Assembly (NCBI GenBank): GCA_963556145.1
Contig: OY744462.1
Span: 8,060,001 to 8,124,000, forward strand
Source: Hygrocybe punicea
Lineage: Eukaryota; Basidiomycota; Agaricomycetes; Agaricales; Hygrophoraceae
Direction of reading: 5' to 3'
DNA length: 64,000 nucleotides
Made by a program: the position numbers and the translations under genes. Positions within the stretch are counted from its first letter, which is position 1. Each line of letters begins with the position of its first letter. The notes beneath the pieces were generated by a model. The model worked only from the letters and a program-made list of their open reading frames with translations, was not told the origin of the DNA and did no database searches. Shown here one piece after another: positions 20,418-31,301 of the stretch.

Positions 20418-21620
20418 TATATGCGGTCATTGCGGTGTGGGGATTTTAAATTTGATTTTTTGCGGTATACAGGTATCGTCGTCAAGTGACTTTGTGCAGG
20501 CGACCCCACCCGGTGGGGGAGACACCTTCGATCCTAGCTGGAAAAATCAGGGAAATCCTCAGGCCAATCTCGCCTAGACTGTGGAAGTCGCATTAACAAA
20601 CAACACTCGACCCCCCCCCCCCAATTGGGCGTTGCAGACTCGGTGAACATTAGTAACCGGGACCGCTTTGCTGATTTGCAAAAACCTGTGTGAGCTCTCT
20701 TCTTGGCAATTGTTGGAAGCTTTGATGTTTTGTCATCGCCAAGCAATCTATCATGCAAATGTCAATTTGTTCCCCTGCCCGCATTTGACTCGGAGGCGAT
20801 ATGTAGCTGACGCTTACATGAAGCTTAAAACATTTGAAAAAAAACATAGGTGGGAAAGTTCGCTCCATCGCATCAATTTCGTCTAGCACCCGGCGCGTCG
20901 AGGCGAGACTTGCAAATTGGCTCGGAGATACTTGATCCGTCCTGTGTGCGATTCCACACATGTTCAGTAGGCTGCACGGAAGGCTTACCATCGTCAGTTA
21001 CTATGAGGTTTCAAGTCAACTCGGACTTGGGGCCGCTCTTGTTCTCGGCTTCCAGCGTGATCAGAACTTCGCCCGGCGTAAAAGACTGGCTTGCTCCTAG
21101 AGGAAGAAGCTTCTTGTGATTGAGACTCACCTGTGGTACTGTACCGGTGGTCGACAACTTGGAGTAAAATCCTGCAGACGCTTGACTCGGAGTACAATCT
21201 TTGTTTTCAAATATATTTATTTGGCTATTTGCGGAGGGCTCGCTCATGGTTGCCCTCCTCATGATCAAAGGCAGAAACTTATCGAAATATAAAAAATAGA
21301 AATGGACTTCATGGTACATCGCTGTTCACTCCTTCCGAGTCCCTTACCATCAGAGTTGCCAGGCCTTTCAGGAACATGACTCGAAAACTATGCAAAGACT
21401 TACATCAGCTTTACACAGCTTATATCACTTGATTTATTAAGCACAAAAAGCAAAAAGCTGGTAAAAGATCCATTGGCTTTCTAATAAGCACATTGCTTTT
21501 AGCTCTCAGTAGTAGGTTATTTGGAAGAATGGGGACATGGAGATGGAAGCAGCAGTAATATTGGGTAAACAAAGAATCTAAGTAAGGGAAAGACTGTAGT
21601 AGGAGTGGAACATGGATATA

Positions 21621-21700
21621 AGTATTGGAATATATGGTGCAGTGGTTGTTGACTGCTAAGATATTTTATGTGGAATTAATTATATTTGCCTCTTGATGAA
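21621..21700 (-). repeat. Diverged copia LTR fragment
   Basis: About 80 bp starting TATTGGAATATAT resemble the first part of the copia LTR at 21813 (TGCAGTGGTTGTTGAC-G/TGCTAAGATATTTT), with point changes and then loss of similarity. It is a leftover of an older insertion. Confidence 0.65.
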
Positions 21701-21812
21701 AGTAGATGATGACATATCACATCATTCTGATGTTAGATTGCGTGCTCAGTTCCTAGGTGTATATATAGTGTCCAATTATGTATGATAGATACTCGACTGG
21801 AAATACTACAGT

Positions 21813-22056
21813 TATTGGAATATATAGTTTGCAGTGGTTGTTGACCGCTAAGATATTTTGTGTGGAATGAATTAATATTTGCCTCTCTCTGAGAGGGTTT
21901 TTATACTACTAGCTAAATCTACTAGAAGTTTCCTGTGGTAAGTAGAATACATGCTGCGCTTCAGCATTATTCATTGGACGGGTGTGTTTGAGTTCCGGGG
22001 TCACGTGATACAGATTACTAATCCTTTCCGCGACTATTCGGCCACTATTCCCAACA
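21813..22056 (-). repeat. Copia A 3' LTR
   Basis: In element orientation it starts TGTTGGGAATAGTGG and ends CCAATA. It is almost identical to 25724-25968 (a few substitutions and one extra A in the right copy), so the insertion is fairly recent. Confidence 0.88.
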
Positions 22057-23550
22057 CTCCCCCTTGGTCGAATACTCTTTGACTCGTTCCAGGTCGCGGT
22101 AAACATTGTCCATGTATTCCGTTACGTGTTCCGCTCTTTCCTGTTCCTCTCCAGTCAATAGACCAAGTTCGGCTGTGAACTTTGCGTGAAGTGGGCGAGG
22201 TAACCCTTTTGCAAATATGTCCGCTAGATTTTCTTCGGAAGGAATATACGTGACTTTGAGAATACCAGACGTGACATGATCTTGTAGGAAATGTAGATTG
22301 ATATCTATGTGCTTCGTCCGCACGTGGAATTCCGGGTTGTGCGATATAGCAATCGCAGCCTGATTATCGGATCGTAAAATCGATGTTTTGTCCGACCGTA
22401 GGTCCAATTCCTTCAATAAGTTTCTATGCCAGATTAGCTGTTTCGTGGCATGAGTAGCGGCGACATATTCCGTTTTGGCTGTTGACAACGCAATCATGCT
22501 TTGCTTCTTCGAGCTCCAAGCCACGGCTCCCCCTGTGATCGTGAACACATATCTGCTAATGGATTTCCGGTGCGGGTTGGATCCCCAATCGGCATTGACA
22601 TAATGAATGGTTTCCATCGTAATCCATTGGTCCTTTCTGCCATACATTAGTTCGTAATCCATCGTTCCCTTTAGGTAGCGGAATATCCTTTTAAGTGCTG
22701 TCCAGTGTTCCGGACTCAGGTTCCGTGTGAATTGCGCAACAGTTACAGTTGCATACATGATATCGGGTCTTGTTGCGTGCACAGCATACAAGAGCTCTCC
22801 GACTTGTGTTATTTTGGTTTCCGGTCTGTGAATGGCCCTTTCCGGCACCATTACAGTGGGTTCCGGTGATTCCATTGCGGGTTCTGGTGGTTCCGGAGTT
22901 TGCGAGTCGTCGGATTCACTCTGCTCCCCCTCGAATTGCAAACCCAGTAAGTCGGATACAATCCGGACTTCCTGCAATGCCCCATCCTCGTGAAATGCAA
23001 CATTCCGTGACGTTTTAACAGTCCGCGTTGCAGCATCGTAGTATCGGATAGCCTTCTGCGACTCCACAAATCCTATGAACTTCATCTTAGCTGATTGCGG
23101 TGTTAGCTTTGATCTTTTTCCGCCTTGATATAAGACCCAAACATCGCATCCGAACTCCCGGAAATGCGATACGTCTGGCTTCTTGCCAGTCCAGGCTTCA
23201 TGCGGAGTCATTCCATCTAGAGCCTTGGTGGGGGATCGGTTTTGAATGTATGCCGCATGTGCAATGGCTTCCGGCCAAAGGAATGCAGGCAGGTTTTCAG
23301 CGATCAACATCATGTGGGCTAACTCCAGTAACGTGCGATTAAATCTTTCCGCCATTCTGTGTTGCGAGGGTGAGTAAGGGGCCGTTGTCTCGATGAAAAT
23401 TCCCTTCTCCGCTGCCCATCTCTCGACTTCCTTGTTGACGAGTTCTTTTCCGTTATCGAACTGCAAATATTTAGGGTTTCGATCGAACTTCTTTTCGATT
23501 GTGTTAACGTAAGCCTTGATGCGTTCTGTTGCCTGGCTTTTCTGTTTCAT
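22045..23550 (-). pseudogene. Copia A integrase-RNase H ORF lacking reverse transcriptase
   Basis: One open frame of 501 aa. It begins inside the integrase core: D in YLQFDNGKELV and E in MAERFNRTL. The integrase C-terminal region continues through FREFGCDVWVLY to a Pro/Glu linker (PEPPEPAMESPEP). The frame then passes directly to GELLYAVHATRPDIMYAT and RNase H (VNADWGSNPHRKS, AVAWSSKKQSMIALST, SDNQAAIAI, RTKHIDINLHFL). The whole RT with its YVDD box, about 300 codons in relatives, is absent, yet the frame is kept. In RNase H the usual E-A-E-Y reads KTEY. It cannot copy RNA on its own. Confidence 0.85.
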
Positions 23551-23596
23551 GAATAAAGTGGTTACGGTGCATACCGCGTCGTCCGTCTTTGAGATT

Positions 23597-24003
23597 ACAT
23601 TGCGGTGAACTCAGATTGCAGAAGGGAGAGGGAAGCACAAGATAGGATAACTACTTTTGTAGGGATCAGAGAAGCAGGAAGGGAGAAAATGATGAAGAGA
23701 GGGGTTGGGTGAAAGCCAAGAGGCTTCCCGGCCCCGGAAAGAGTGATTCTGGCCTGTGGGAAGGAACTGGTGTGAGCAGCGAGGGTGGGATGGGCACCTC
23801 GCATGATCCAGATCACAGGGAGAAGCACACTTGCCCGGGCAGCAGTTGGTAACACTGAGGTAACAAGAAGAGGTAAGGCGAGGAGGAGTGTGGTGGGAGG
23901 GTGAAGAAAACGAGCCGCAACGACAGTGACAGCGAGGGCACAGAGCGCTGACTCTGTGTCACACCTGTCACTCGCTCAGAGACCATATCTTTTGTCACAC
24001 TCC
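23597..24003. mobile_element. Unidentified insert of about 400 bp in copia A integrase
   Basis: It splits the integrase between the segment ending YYISFIA and the frame resuming near TLFMKQKSQATERI. The core starts TG (23601) and ends CA (23999) in plus orientation, as a solo LTR would, but I see no target duplication and no match elsewhere in the window. Confidence 0.5.
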
Positions 24004-24004
24004 T

Positions 24005-25641
24005 ACCTCGTTTAGACTTAAGTTTGCGATGAATGAGATATAGTATCTCGATCCTCCGATAGACTCTATGCATGCTGGGCCCCAGACATCGCTCAAAGTC
24101 CGCTCTCCGGCGACTTTGGATTGTCCATCAGCCTCTTTCAGAAATGGCTGGATGGCTTGCTTCGCCTGAATGCAAGCCTCACAGGTTTGGGAAGGGACAC
24201 TCCCTTCATCGATTTCTAGACCCGTGACTAACCCCTTTCTCTGCAGGGTCTTGAGTCCGCTCATTCCGATGTGTCCATATAGGTGGTGCCATTTGTCCCA
24301 AGACATTTTCTTTGGTTTGGCTATGATTGCCTTTTCCGGCATGCGGGATTGTGCTCGGGCGTTCAAACAGTATAGTCGTCCGTCTTTCCAGCCTGTTCCG
24401 ACAAGTTTATTTTCCTTCGTATAGAGCCTGCATATTCTGTTGCGGAAGTTAACCCATCCGCTGCTTTCATTGAACTGGCTAAGTGATAGTAGCGAGTTCC
24501 GTGACTCCGGTACATGTAGTACGTCTCATAGCTGGTGCTGTATGTCCTTTCCGTCCACTGTGAAGTGTAAGGCAACGGTTCCGCGACCAAGAGCTTGAGC
24601 GGCTACCTTTCCTAGTCCTTGAATGGTAGCTTCGTCCAGAGTTTTGTACGTGATAAATGCGTTTCGGGAATTGCTGATGTGACTTGTCGTTCTGGAATCC
24701 AGTAACCAATTGTAGTTTGAAATATTGTCTGTATTCACTGCGTATGCTACGTCCTGTAACATATTATTGACATTGTCCGCAGCTTGATTTGATCGGTTCC
24801 GTTGGTTTCCACCCTTTCCGGTGCCCTTTCCTTTCCCTTTCGGCCCTTGCCCTTCCTTTCCGCCACCTTTAGACCAGCAGTCCTTCGCCATATGTCCCTT
24901 CTTGTGGCAGTTGAAGCATTCCATCTTGGAATTGGCCACTTTCTGCTTTCCGTTACCCTTTCCATCGCGCTTTCCAGTGAACCTCCTGTGCATAGCAATG
25001 TTGTTAGGATCTCCGCTGCGCTCACGGTGCCTGCGGTCTTCCTCTAATAGGATCGCGACTAGTTTGTGTGATGTCAGTGATGTTCCGTCCTTCTTCGAGC
25101 CTAAATACGCTGATGTATACAGGTCCCAGCTTTCCGGTAAAGAGGATACAAGTATCATCGCGAAATCTTCATCGGAAACGAGGCTTCCCATCAAGTGGAG
25201 TTCCTCCTGTAGTTTCCGGAGCTTCGATATGTGCTCGATTAGGTCAAATCCTTCTTCGGCAATCGACCGGTACAATGCGCATCGCATCGCTAATATTCCA
25301 AGCTTCCCCCTGGATTCCTTTACCAAGGTTAGCTGCCTCCACATCTCACTCGCCGTGTGTGCGCCAATGATATGTATCATTTCCGCGTTGCCAATTGTGA
25401 GCTCGATCCGCGTCCTCGTCTTGGCATCTCCACCGCGCCATTTCTTCATCGCCTCGGATTCCTCTGATGTTGGACGGGATGCGTCCGCTGGGACAGGGGC
25501 CTTTGATTCCGCATCAATGTACGTCTCTAACCCAAGATCCTGAAGTACGGCTAACATCCGTCTCTTCCACGGCATCCAATTGTTTCCCTTCAATAACTCG
25601 ATCCGGTATGATCCTGATGTGTGCGTGACTTTGTCCGTCAT
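24005..25641 (-). pseudogene. Copia A gag-protease-pre-integrase ORF with one premature stop
   Basis: It starts at 25641 (MTDKVTHTSGSYR). Copia gag helices are followed by a zinc knuckle CFNCHKKGHMAKDC, a Lys/Gly-rich stretch, and the protease site WLLDSRTTSHIS, where the catalytic triad D-S-G is D-S-R. After the stop at 24526 the same frame continues with HVPESRNSLLSLSQ, the GAG-pre-integrase region, and the integrase zinc-binding H..H..C..C (WHHLYGHIG, CEACIQAKQA), with the first catalytic D in TLSDVWGP. It is cut off by the insert at 24003. Confidence 0.85.
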
Positions 25642-25723
25642 AGTCAGCTAGTATACGAGGTAGTAATGCGATGTTTGGAGGTGCGTGATTGTGTTTCCTC
25701 AAAGCCGTTCAGGGCTCATAACC

Positions 25724-25968
25724 TATTGGAATATATAGTTTGCAGTGGTTGTTGACCGCTAAGATATTTTGTGTGGAATGAATTAATATTTGCCTCTCTC
25801 TGAGAGGGTTTTTATACTACTAGCTAAATCTACTAGAAGTTTCCTGTGGTAAGTAGAATACATGCTGCACTTCAGCATTATTCATTGGACGGGTGTGTTT
25901 GAGTTCTGGGGTCACGTGATATAGATTACTAATCCTTTCCGCAACTATTTGGCCACTATTCCCAAACA
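25724..25968 (-). repeat. Copia LTR shared by copies A and B
   Basis: This is the 5' LTR of copia A and also the 3' LTR of copia B, because its outer side continues with the RNase H tail of a copia polyprotein (25969-26028) homologous to 22057-22116. Confidence 0.85.
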
Positions 25969-26028
25969 CTCCCCCTTGATCGAATACTCTTCAACTCGTT
26001 CCAGGTTGCAGTAAACATTGTCCATGTA
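25969..26028 (-). mobile_element. Copia B fragment 1 (RNase H tail)
   Basis: Homologous to 22057-22116 (CTCGTTCCAGGT, AAACATTGTCCATGTA). It stops at the solo LTR insertion and resumes at 31302. ATGTA is duplicated at the junctions. Confidence 0.85.
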
Positions 26029-27412
26029 TGTTACATTTTTCAACTCCGCAACTCCGATTCAAACTCCGGTACCTGCCATGATGATTCCACATTACCACAC
26101 CTTCCTTTTTTGTCCCCTTTTGCCTTTGGTCTTCTTTTGGACATCGTTGTTTATTCTTGTTCTTGTTTCCTTTTTATCCTTTCTTCTAGAACAATCCAGG
26201 CTGACCATGGACACATCCCAACGTGACCTTGCTATACCAGAACAGTCTCCTTGCCAACAGACATCATCACCATTGTCTTTTCCCTTACCTTGACATATTG
26301 TTTACTTCATCCCATGACAAACCAATACAAAATGGCTGTACTCCCAACACAGCTAATTACCATAATCATCATTGGCAGCATTGCCATCACTTTCCTTATT
26401 GGTTTTTACCTTGTTATGATCTATCTTTGGCATTGGCACCGAAACTAGTGAATGACACAGGTTTGGACCCACGGGTACTGTGGGTATGGGTATGGGTTGC
26501 CATATTTGGACCCAGGCCAAACCCGTACCCGCACACGGGTTAAATGGTTCACTAGTGGGTACAACTGACCCAAACAACCCAACACAATGACAACAATGGC
26601 CACAACGAAGATGACGACAGCCACAACAACAATGGCCACAATGACAGCCATGATGATGATGGCCAGGACAATGACAACCACGACAACAGCCATGACGATG
26701 ATGGCATGGACAACGAGGATGATGGCAAGCACCCAAATGCCACCAATGCAGGACAGTAGGATGCAGCGAGGAGTGGTGCACCCACCCTTGCTGCCAGGGT
26801 GAGTTTTCTTACTATTTTTGTCTTTTACTTACTACTCTGTTGCAGTCACTGCAGTGGCAATACCAGGCACAAAGGACGCGGAGGCAGCCCCATGCCAGCA
26901 GCAGCTGCAATGGCAGCAAGGATGCCAGCGACCATGACACCCTCAAACCATCTTGCAAATAGCAACGGCCATGTCAATTGACAGGGCACCACATTCGCGA
27001 GGTTGCAAGTGAGTGTGGGATGTGATGAGACCTGTGTAGCACCCACAGGGCATTGCAACCGTGAGGTATCAGGGTATGGATGGGGCAGGCAGGCATTCAG
27101 ATGCCTGCCTGTCTCTATTTTATATTATCTTTACTTACAACCTTGCCCTTTGGAAGAACAGTGAGGGCCCATGGCCAACAGCCCCCTTCCCACTCATCTC
27201 GCAGACCTGCACCATCACATTAATGGATGCCAGCGCTGTATCTGTGAAGTATCCAGGAGGAAGGTGGTGCCTGGCACCACCATTTCATTGCGAGTACACA
27301 TTGTACCTGCAACCCATCAGTGATTCCAGGACCCATTTGGGACCCATGGGTAAACCCGTGGTTTTACCCAACCCGCACGGTGGGTACGGGTTACTAGTGG
27401 GTACAGGTATGG

Positions 27413-27568
27413 TGTAGCAGGGGCTAAGGGTCCCTGCTAAGCTAGTCGCAAGTCTGGAGACAACCCTATAGCTCTCGTCTAAGACAATCTATCTAAGTAT
27501 ACTGACTAATCCAGAAGTCAACTAGGAGTCACGTGATCTACTGACTAATCCTCCTAAGACCTCCTACT
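27413..27568 (-). repeat. LTR (3') of small LTR element 1
   Basis: 156 bp, nearly identical to 29862-30017 (differences such as CTCGTC/CTCATC and CAACTAGG/CAACCAGG). Confidence 0.88.
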
Positions 27569-27743
27569 ACATGTACCCCTGTTGAAAAATCCAGCAGCAT
27601 CCTCATCGCTGATTGACAAGAGGAAAGAACAAAGACAAGCTGAGAACAAAAACAAAACAAAAAACAAAAACAAAAACAAAACGCACACAACAAAAAACTA
27701 AGCTCAACTGGCCTGATCCATTCCAGGGCCTGAAGCGCTCTAC

Positions 27744-29532
27744 TCAAGTCACAAAGTCCGGGATCGTGATCCCAGTTGAGGTGTTTGAACTTGGGTGGTG
27801 TAGGATTGGCTGTGGCGAGGGGCTTGGTGATGATTGGCTGTCTGGGTGTGATACCAGCTGGGTGGCTTCGGGTAATGATGGGGCCTGTGGGGGCAATGAA
27901 AACATGTCGAGGGTAGGCTTATGTTTGTGGTTGTTGAATATGGTGCTGTAAAGTGGTGAATGGTCATCGTGAGTTGGAACGGAGGGCCAAAAGATCACGG
28001 GGTGGGTATGTGGTTGCAAAAATGGGGTGGAGTGGGATTGTGGCAGCATCTTCGGCCCAGTCAAATCGTGTGGGTGCAAGTACGGGGCTTCGGGCATGGG
28101 CTGTCCTCGATGGGATGTCAGTGCATCGGCTGGTGAGCATGAATGTACATTTTGAGCTGTTCTTGGGCTCTTGTTGTGTTTTCTCTGGTTTTGATGCGTC
28201 TCTGCATTCATCATCATCTCGTCTCGCTCATTCGTCTCCGCCTCCCTTGGTGCGTCACCTGTATTCATGTCTTTCTCCTCCTTGGATCCCTCATATACGT
28301 TGGCTTGCGTCTCTACGTTGTCTGGCCTTGTTGTTCGCAGTTGCAGCGTCTGGACAGTGGCATTGTGACCTTGGGTTGGTGTGGGTGCGTGTGGGTATGC
28401 ACTTGGGGTGGGGATGGGGTCTGGGATGCGTTTTGACGTGTTGTGTTACATGGGCACGGGTTCTTGGTTGTATGTGGGTGTGAACTGGTTGGGCATTGAT
28501 GCTGGCATGATGGGATCGCCTGTTGGGACGCATATGGACTTGTTTCTCAGTGGGGGTGGTGGTTCTTTGAGAGGTGGGGCTGTTTGCCAGTGGGCAGGTG
28601 TTGGGGCATGGCGGGTCTCATGGTCAGGGCTGGGCAACATGGGGGATGTTGGGACGCATGTGGGTGGGCTAGTACTGCGATACGTGGTGGGTCTGATGAC
28701 GTGGCATGTTCTGGTGCAGCGGGGGTTGTTTTTGGTGAGGGTGGGTGTGCTGGGGCTTGCTGAGACATGTTTCCGCCTGCGCGTGGGGCTGTGTGAGCAT
28801 TTTCATGTGCATTGGGTGTTGGTGGATGTGTTTGCGGTTCGTCTGTCTGTACTGACATGAATGTGAGGGCGTGTGGGGTCGTCTGGGCTGACTTTGATGC
28901 ATGGCACGTCATTTTTGTTGGGGGTGCATAGGTTGGGGCCAGTGATACTTGTGTGGTCTTTGATGTATAGATGTGTGGCAGCATTTGCATTGATGTGGAT
29001 GCGTGTGGCTTCGACGCAGTTTCTGTTTGCATGGTGGTGGCTGTGTACACTGTAATGGGGGCCACTGTTTGTATTGATGCGGATATATGGGTAGACAGCG
29101 TTGTTTGGGTCAACGTGGAAGTGTAGGTAGGTGGGGCATTGTCACATTGCTCGGCCACTTTCCTTCTCTCATTTCACTCGCTGTTGGACTCTCTTCGTCT
29201 ATAGGCCCATTTTATGTCCTCTTCAGTGCAACTTCAACCAAGAGTCTCCCTTCCTCGAGACCAATTCTTTGGCCTTCACTGAAGCTGATTTCTTGTCCCT
29301 CGTTGAACCCTTCGTGCCTGCCATCTTCAAAGATTGATAACATCAAGGTTTTGAGGTCCTTGATGCACATGACTGTGCCGTCCTCGGGTGAGTCATTGAT
29401 GTCTTCATTGTCAAGTTGTGCTGTGTCACTTGTCATTGGTGCTGTGGCATCTGCGGTTGCACTGGTTTTCGGGGCTGCAGTTGTTTTAGTGGCTTTTTTT
29501 GTAGTTCTTTTGTTATTGCTGGGTCCTGGCAT
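27744..29532 (-). CDS. Repetitive Pro/Thr/His-rich protein of small LTR element 1 (spliced or frameshifted)
   Basis: Probable start at 29532 (MPGPSNNKRTTKKATK). The first part is basic, then acidic, then a glycine-periodic coil (GRHEGFNEGQEISFSEGQ). After 29212 the reading frame changes, to 29158-28547 and then 28268-27744. Introns or frameshifts must join them and I cannot fix the borders. The middle is built of short diverged repeats around the tripeptide S-x-Q-T (STHISASIQT, STSMQMLPH, SKSAQTTPHA), with many P and H residues. No retroviral domain is recognisable. Function unknown. It may be a gag-like packaging protein or simply tolerated filler. Confidence 0.45.
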
Positions 29533-29861
29533 ACTGGTAGACAAAATAAATGTAGTGGAATTTAAAAATGATCTTGGGGCTTGTGATGTAGGAACTCGGT
29601 GACTTGTGTTTGATGGGGCTTTCAGTGTGGGCTCGTGTTTGATGAAGTTGCATGGGGCTAAACTCATGTGTGAGGAGATTCTTGTGTGGGGAAAACTCTT
29701 ATGGGCGAAGACTTGTGTTTGATGGCTGTGTAGTGAGGAGTGCATACTTGGTGAGGGACTTGTGGGTGAGGGCTTTTGGCTCAAAAAAAAGAGAAAAAAA
29801 AAAAAGCTAGGATGACAAAACAAAGCTTGGGTGAGGTTCGAATCACAATCTCATCACCAGG

Positions 29862-30017
29862 TGTAGCAGGGGCTAAGGGTCCCTGCTAAGCTAGTCGCAA
29901 GTCTGGAGACAATCCTATAGCTCTCATCTAAGACAATCTATCTAAGTATACTGACTAATCCAGAAGTCAACCAGGAGTCACGTGATCTACTGACTAATCC
30001 TCCTAAGACCTCCTACA
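29862..30017 (-). repeat. LTR (5') of small LTR element 1, with primer-binding site beside it
   Basis: The primer-binding site occupies about 29835-29860. In plus orientation the stretch looks like the 3' end of a tRNA, GGTTCGAATC to ACCA. Confidence 0.85.
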
Positions 30018-31301
30018 ATGGGTCGTGGGAAATACCCACGATAGACCCATGTCATTCATTAACCAAAACCCTTCTGCCATTGATACGTCCGACTTCCACC
30101 TCAACAATATCTCATCACGTAATTGACAATTACCATTCCTGGATATTTGGTTTCCACTTTTGTATTCTGTGCCTATCATTATCCTCCCTGATCATCCGAT
30201 GACATTCCTCACCTGCATGCATACTCTGAACAATCCTTGATCACGAGACATTTCACTATTCCTTCCAATCCAATCATCACTGAAGCACATTCTTTTGAAC
30301 TTCGACCACAGACCATATGACTTCCCAATACAGTGAACCAACCCCTATTGTATATTGTTCACATGTCATTGCTTCAATGCAATACCCAATGACTTGTTCC
30401 CACAGCTTGTCACCTGTGCCATGACTCAAAACCTGGACCCACATTCATTTATCCCTTTCCATCTGTAACCTTGATACCTCCCACACTCATTTACAACAAT
30501 ACCCTTTCTTGGAAGAATACTGACATCAAGTAGACGTCATTGTTCCACACCAGGACAAGACATCACTCCTCAATACGTCATTGACACAGACATCGTCATC
30601 CAGTACAGCTTATACTGTTCACATGTCTGACCTTGACTATCCCACCATCCTAGTTGGTTTTCTCCTAACACATTCCTTTGTTTTCTTTCATACCAACCTT
30701 GTCACTATATCCACACTACCTCAAGACACTCTCTTCACCAATCCCACACTGGACGATACCTCTCTTCAACCTGACCATGCAATGCACTTGCCAGACTGCG
30801 CACTTGCCCAGGACAGCAAGTGTAGACCCCGAATAGGCAATTCTGCACATCACATGATCTGATGACAAATCATCCGAGTCATCCGGACCTCTTCTTTCCC
30901 TCAATGACATCTGGGCCTCCAGTTGGATCACAGGAACATTGACATGAGGATACCTCATGTCCGCCTCATGATGAACACATGGTATAGTTGGACTTGCTGT
31001 AGCTTCATGGTTGGACTTCTATTTACCTCCCCTCAAGACCAGTCACTATATCTACTGTTCTTGTAGTTGGTTTGGACTTTTTCTTCTTTTCTCTTCTTTA
31101 CGTTTAGTCTTGTTCTTGGGGCAGACCCTCTTGTCTTGGGTAACCCCCATGGCTTGCAATGACATTAAACCATGACCCCCCCCTCTTAGCAGTGTTGTCT
31201 TAGTTGTAAGCAACAATGAAAACTGCTGTTCTCTCATCTGGAAACCACCTCCCAGTTAAGTTGATTGTTGCCAGAGCCCACTGCAGAAGCGATCCATAAC
31301 A

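Larger units (their letters stand above)
19731..21620. other. Long intergenic region with simple repeats, no gene seen
   Basis: Nearly 1.9 kb with no family-like ORF. Marks: a G-run cluster (20279-20306), an 8-bp tandem repeat (20385-20417) and a 12-bp C run near 20610. A minus-strand frame at 20650-20991 has no domain-like sequence and I do not call it. Confidence 0.5.
21813..25968 (-). mobile_element. Ty1/copia retrotransposon A, RT deleted
   Basis: LTRs of about 245 bp (21813-22056 and 25724-25968) flank gag-pol on the minus strand. The order gag, protease, integrase, RNase H is copia type. Next to the 5' LTR (right side) the minus strand reads GGTTATGAGCCC, like copia primer-binding sites. 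Four defects: a stop (24526-24528, fits CGA to TGA) between protease and the pre-integrase region, DSR instead of DSG in the protease, an insert of about 400 bp in the integrase, and loss of the whole reverse transcriptase. The right LTR is followed at once by a second copia copy, so the two share it. Confidence 0.88.
27413..30017 (-). mobile_element. Small non-autonomous LTR retrotransposon 1
   Basis: Two 156-bp LTRs (27413-27568 and 29862-30017) start TGTAGCAGGGGC. A 4-bp duplication ATGG flanks them (27409-27412 and 30018-30021). Immediately inside the right LTR the minus strand reads TGGTGATGAGATTGTGATTC, complementary to a tRNA 3' end including CCA, so the element runs on the minus strand. 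It has no gag-pol domains. It encodes Pro/Thr/His-rich protein pieces on the minus strand. Confidence 0.88.
26446..30061. mobile_element. Non-autonomous hAT-like element (split)
   Basis: Ends TAGTGAATGACAC and, inverted, TAATGAATGACAT. 8-bp target copies are ACCGAAAC (26438-26445) and ACCAAAAC (30062-30069), one mismatch. Its own DNA is 26446-27412 plus 30018-30061, about 1 kb. Near the ends it is rich in GGGTA/TACCC motifs, and it has no transposase. A GATGAC/CACAAC-rich stretch (26585-26740) gives long low-complexity frames that I do not call genes. Confidence 0.8.
26029..31301 (+). mobile_element. Solo LTR copy 1 (long LTR family), split by a nested insertion
   Basis: It begins TGTTACATTTTTCAACTCC and ends GATCCATAACA, with a 5-bp duplication ATGTA at 26024-26028 and 31302-31306. 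The LTR parts are 26029-26445 and 30062-31301. They match, in reverse orientation, the uninterrupted copy at 36986-38634. There is no coding content. The middle is occupied by a hAT-like element that itself contains a small LTR element. Confidence 0.85.

Noticed and set aside
23597..24003. Calling the integrase insert a solo LTR
   Set aside because: It starts TG and ends CA, but there is no matching target duplication and no second copy in the window.
26585..26785. Met/Thr-rich and His/Cys-rich ORFs
   Set aside because: Simple-sequence (GATGAC/CACAAC) artefacts inside the hAT-like element.
29830..29862. tRNA-like 3' half with GGTTCGAATC and ACCA
   Set aside because: No D or anticodon arm upstream and the T stem does not pair. 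It lies directly against the LTR and is better explained as a primer-binding site.
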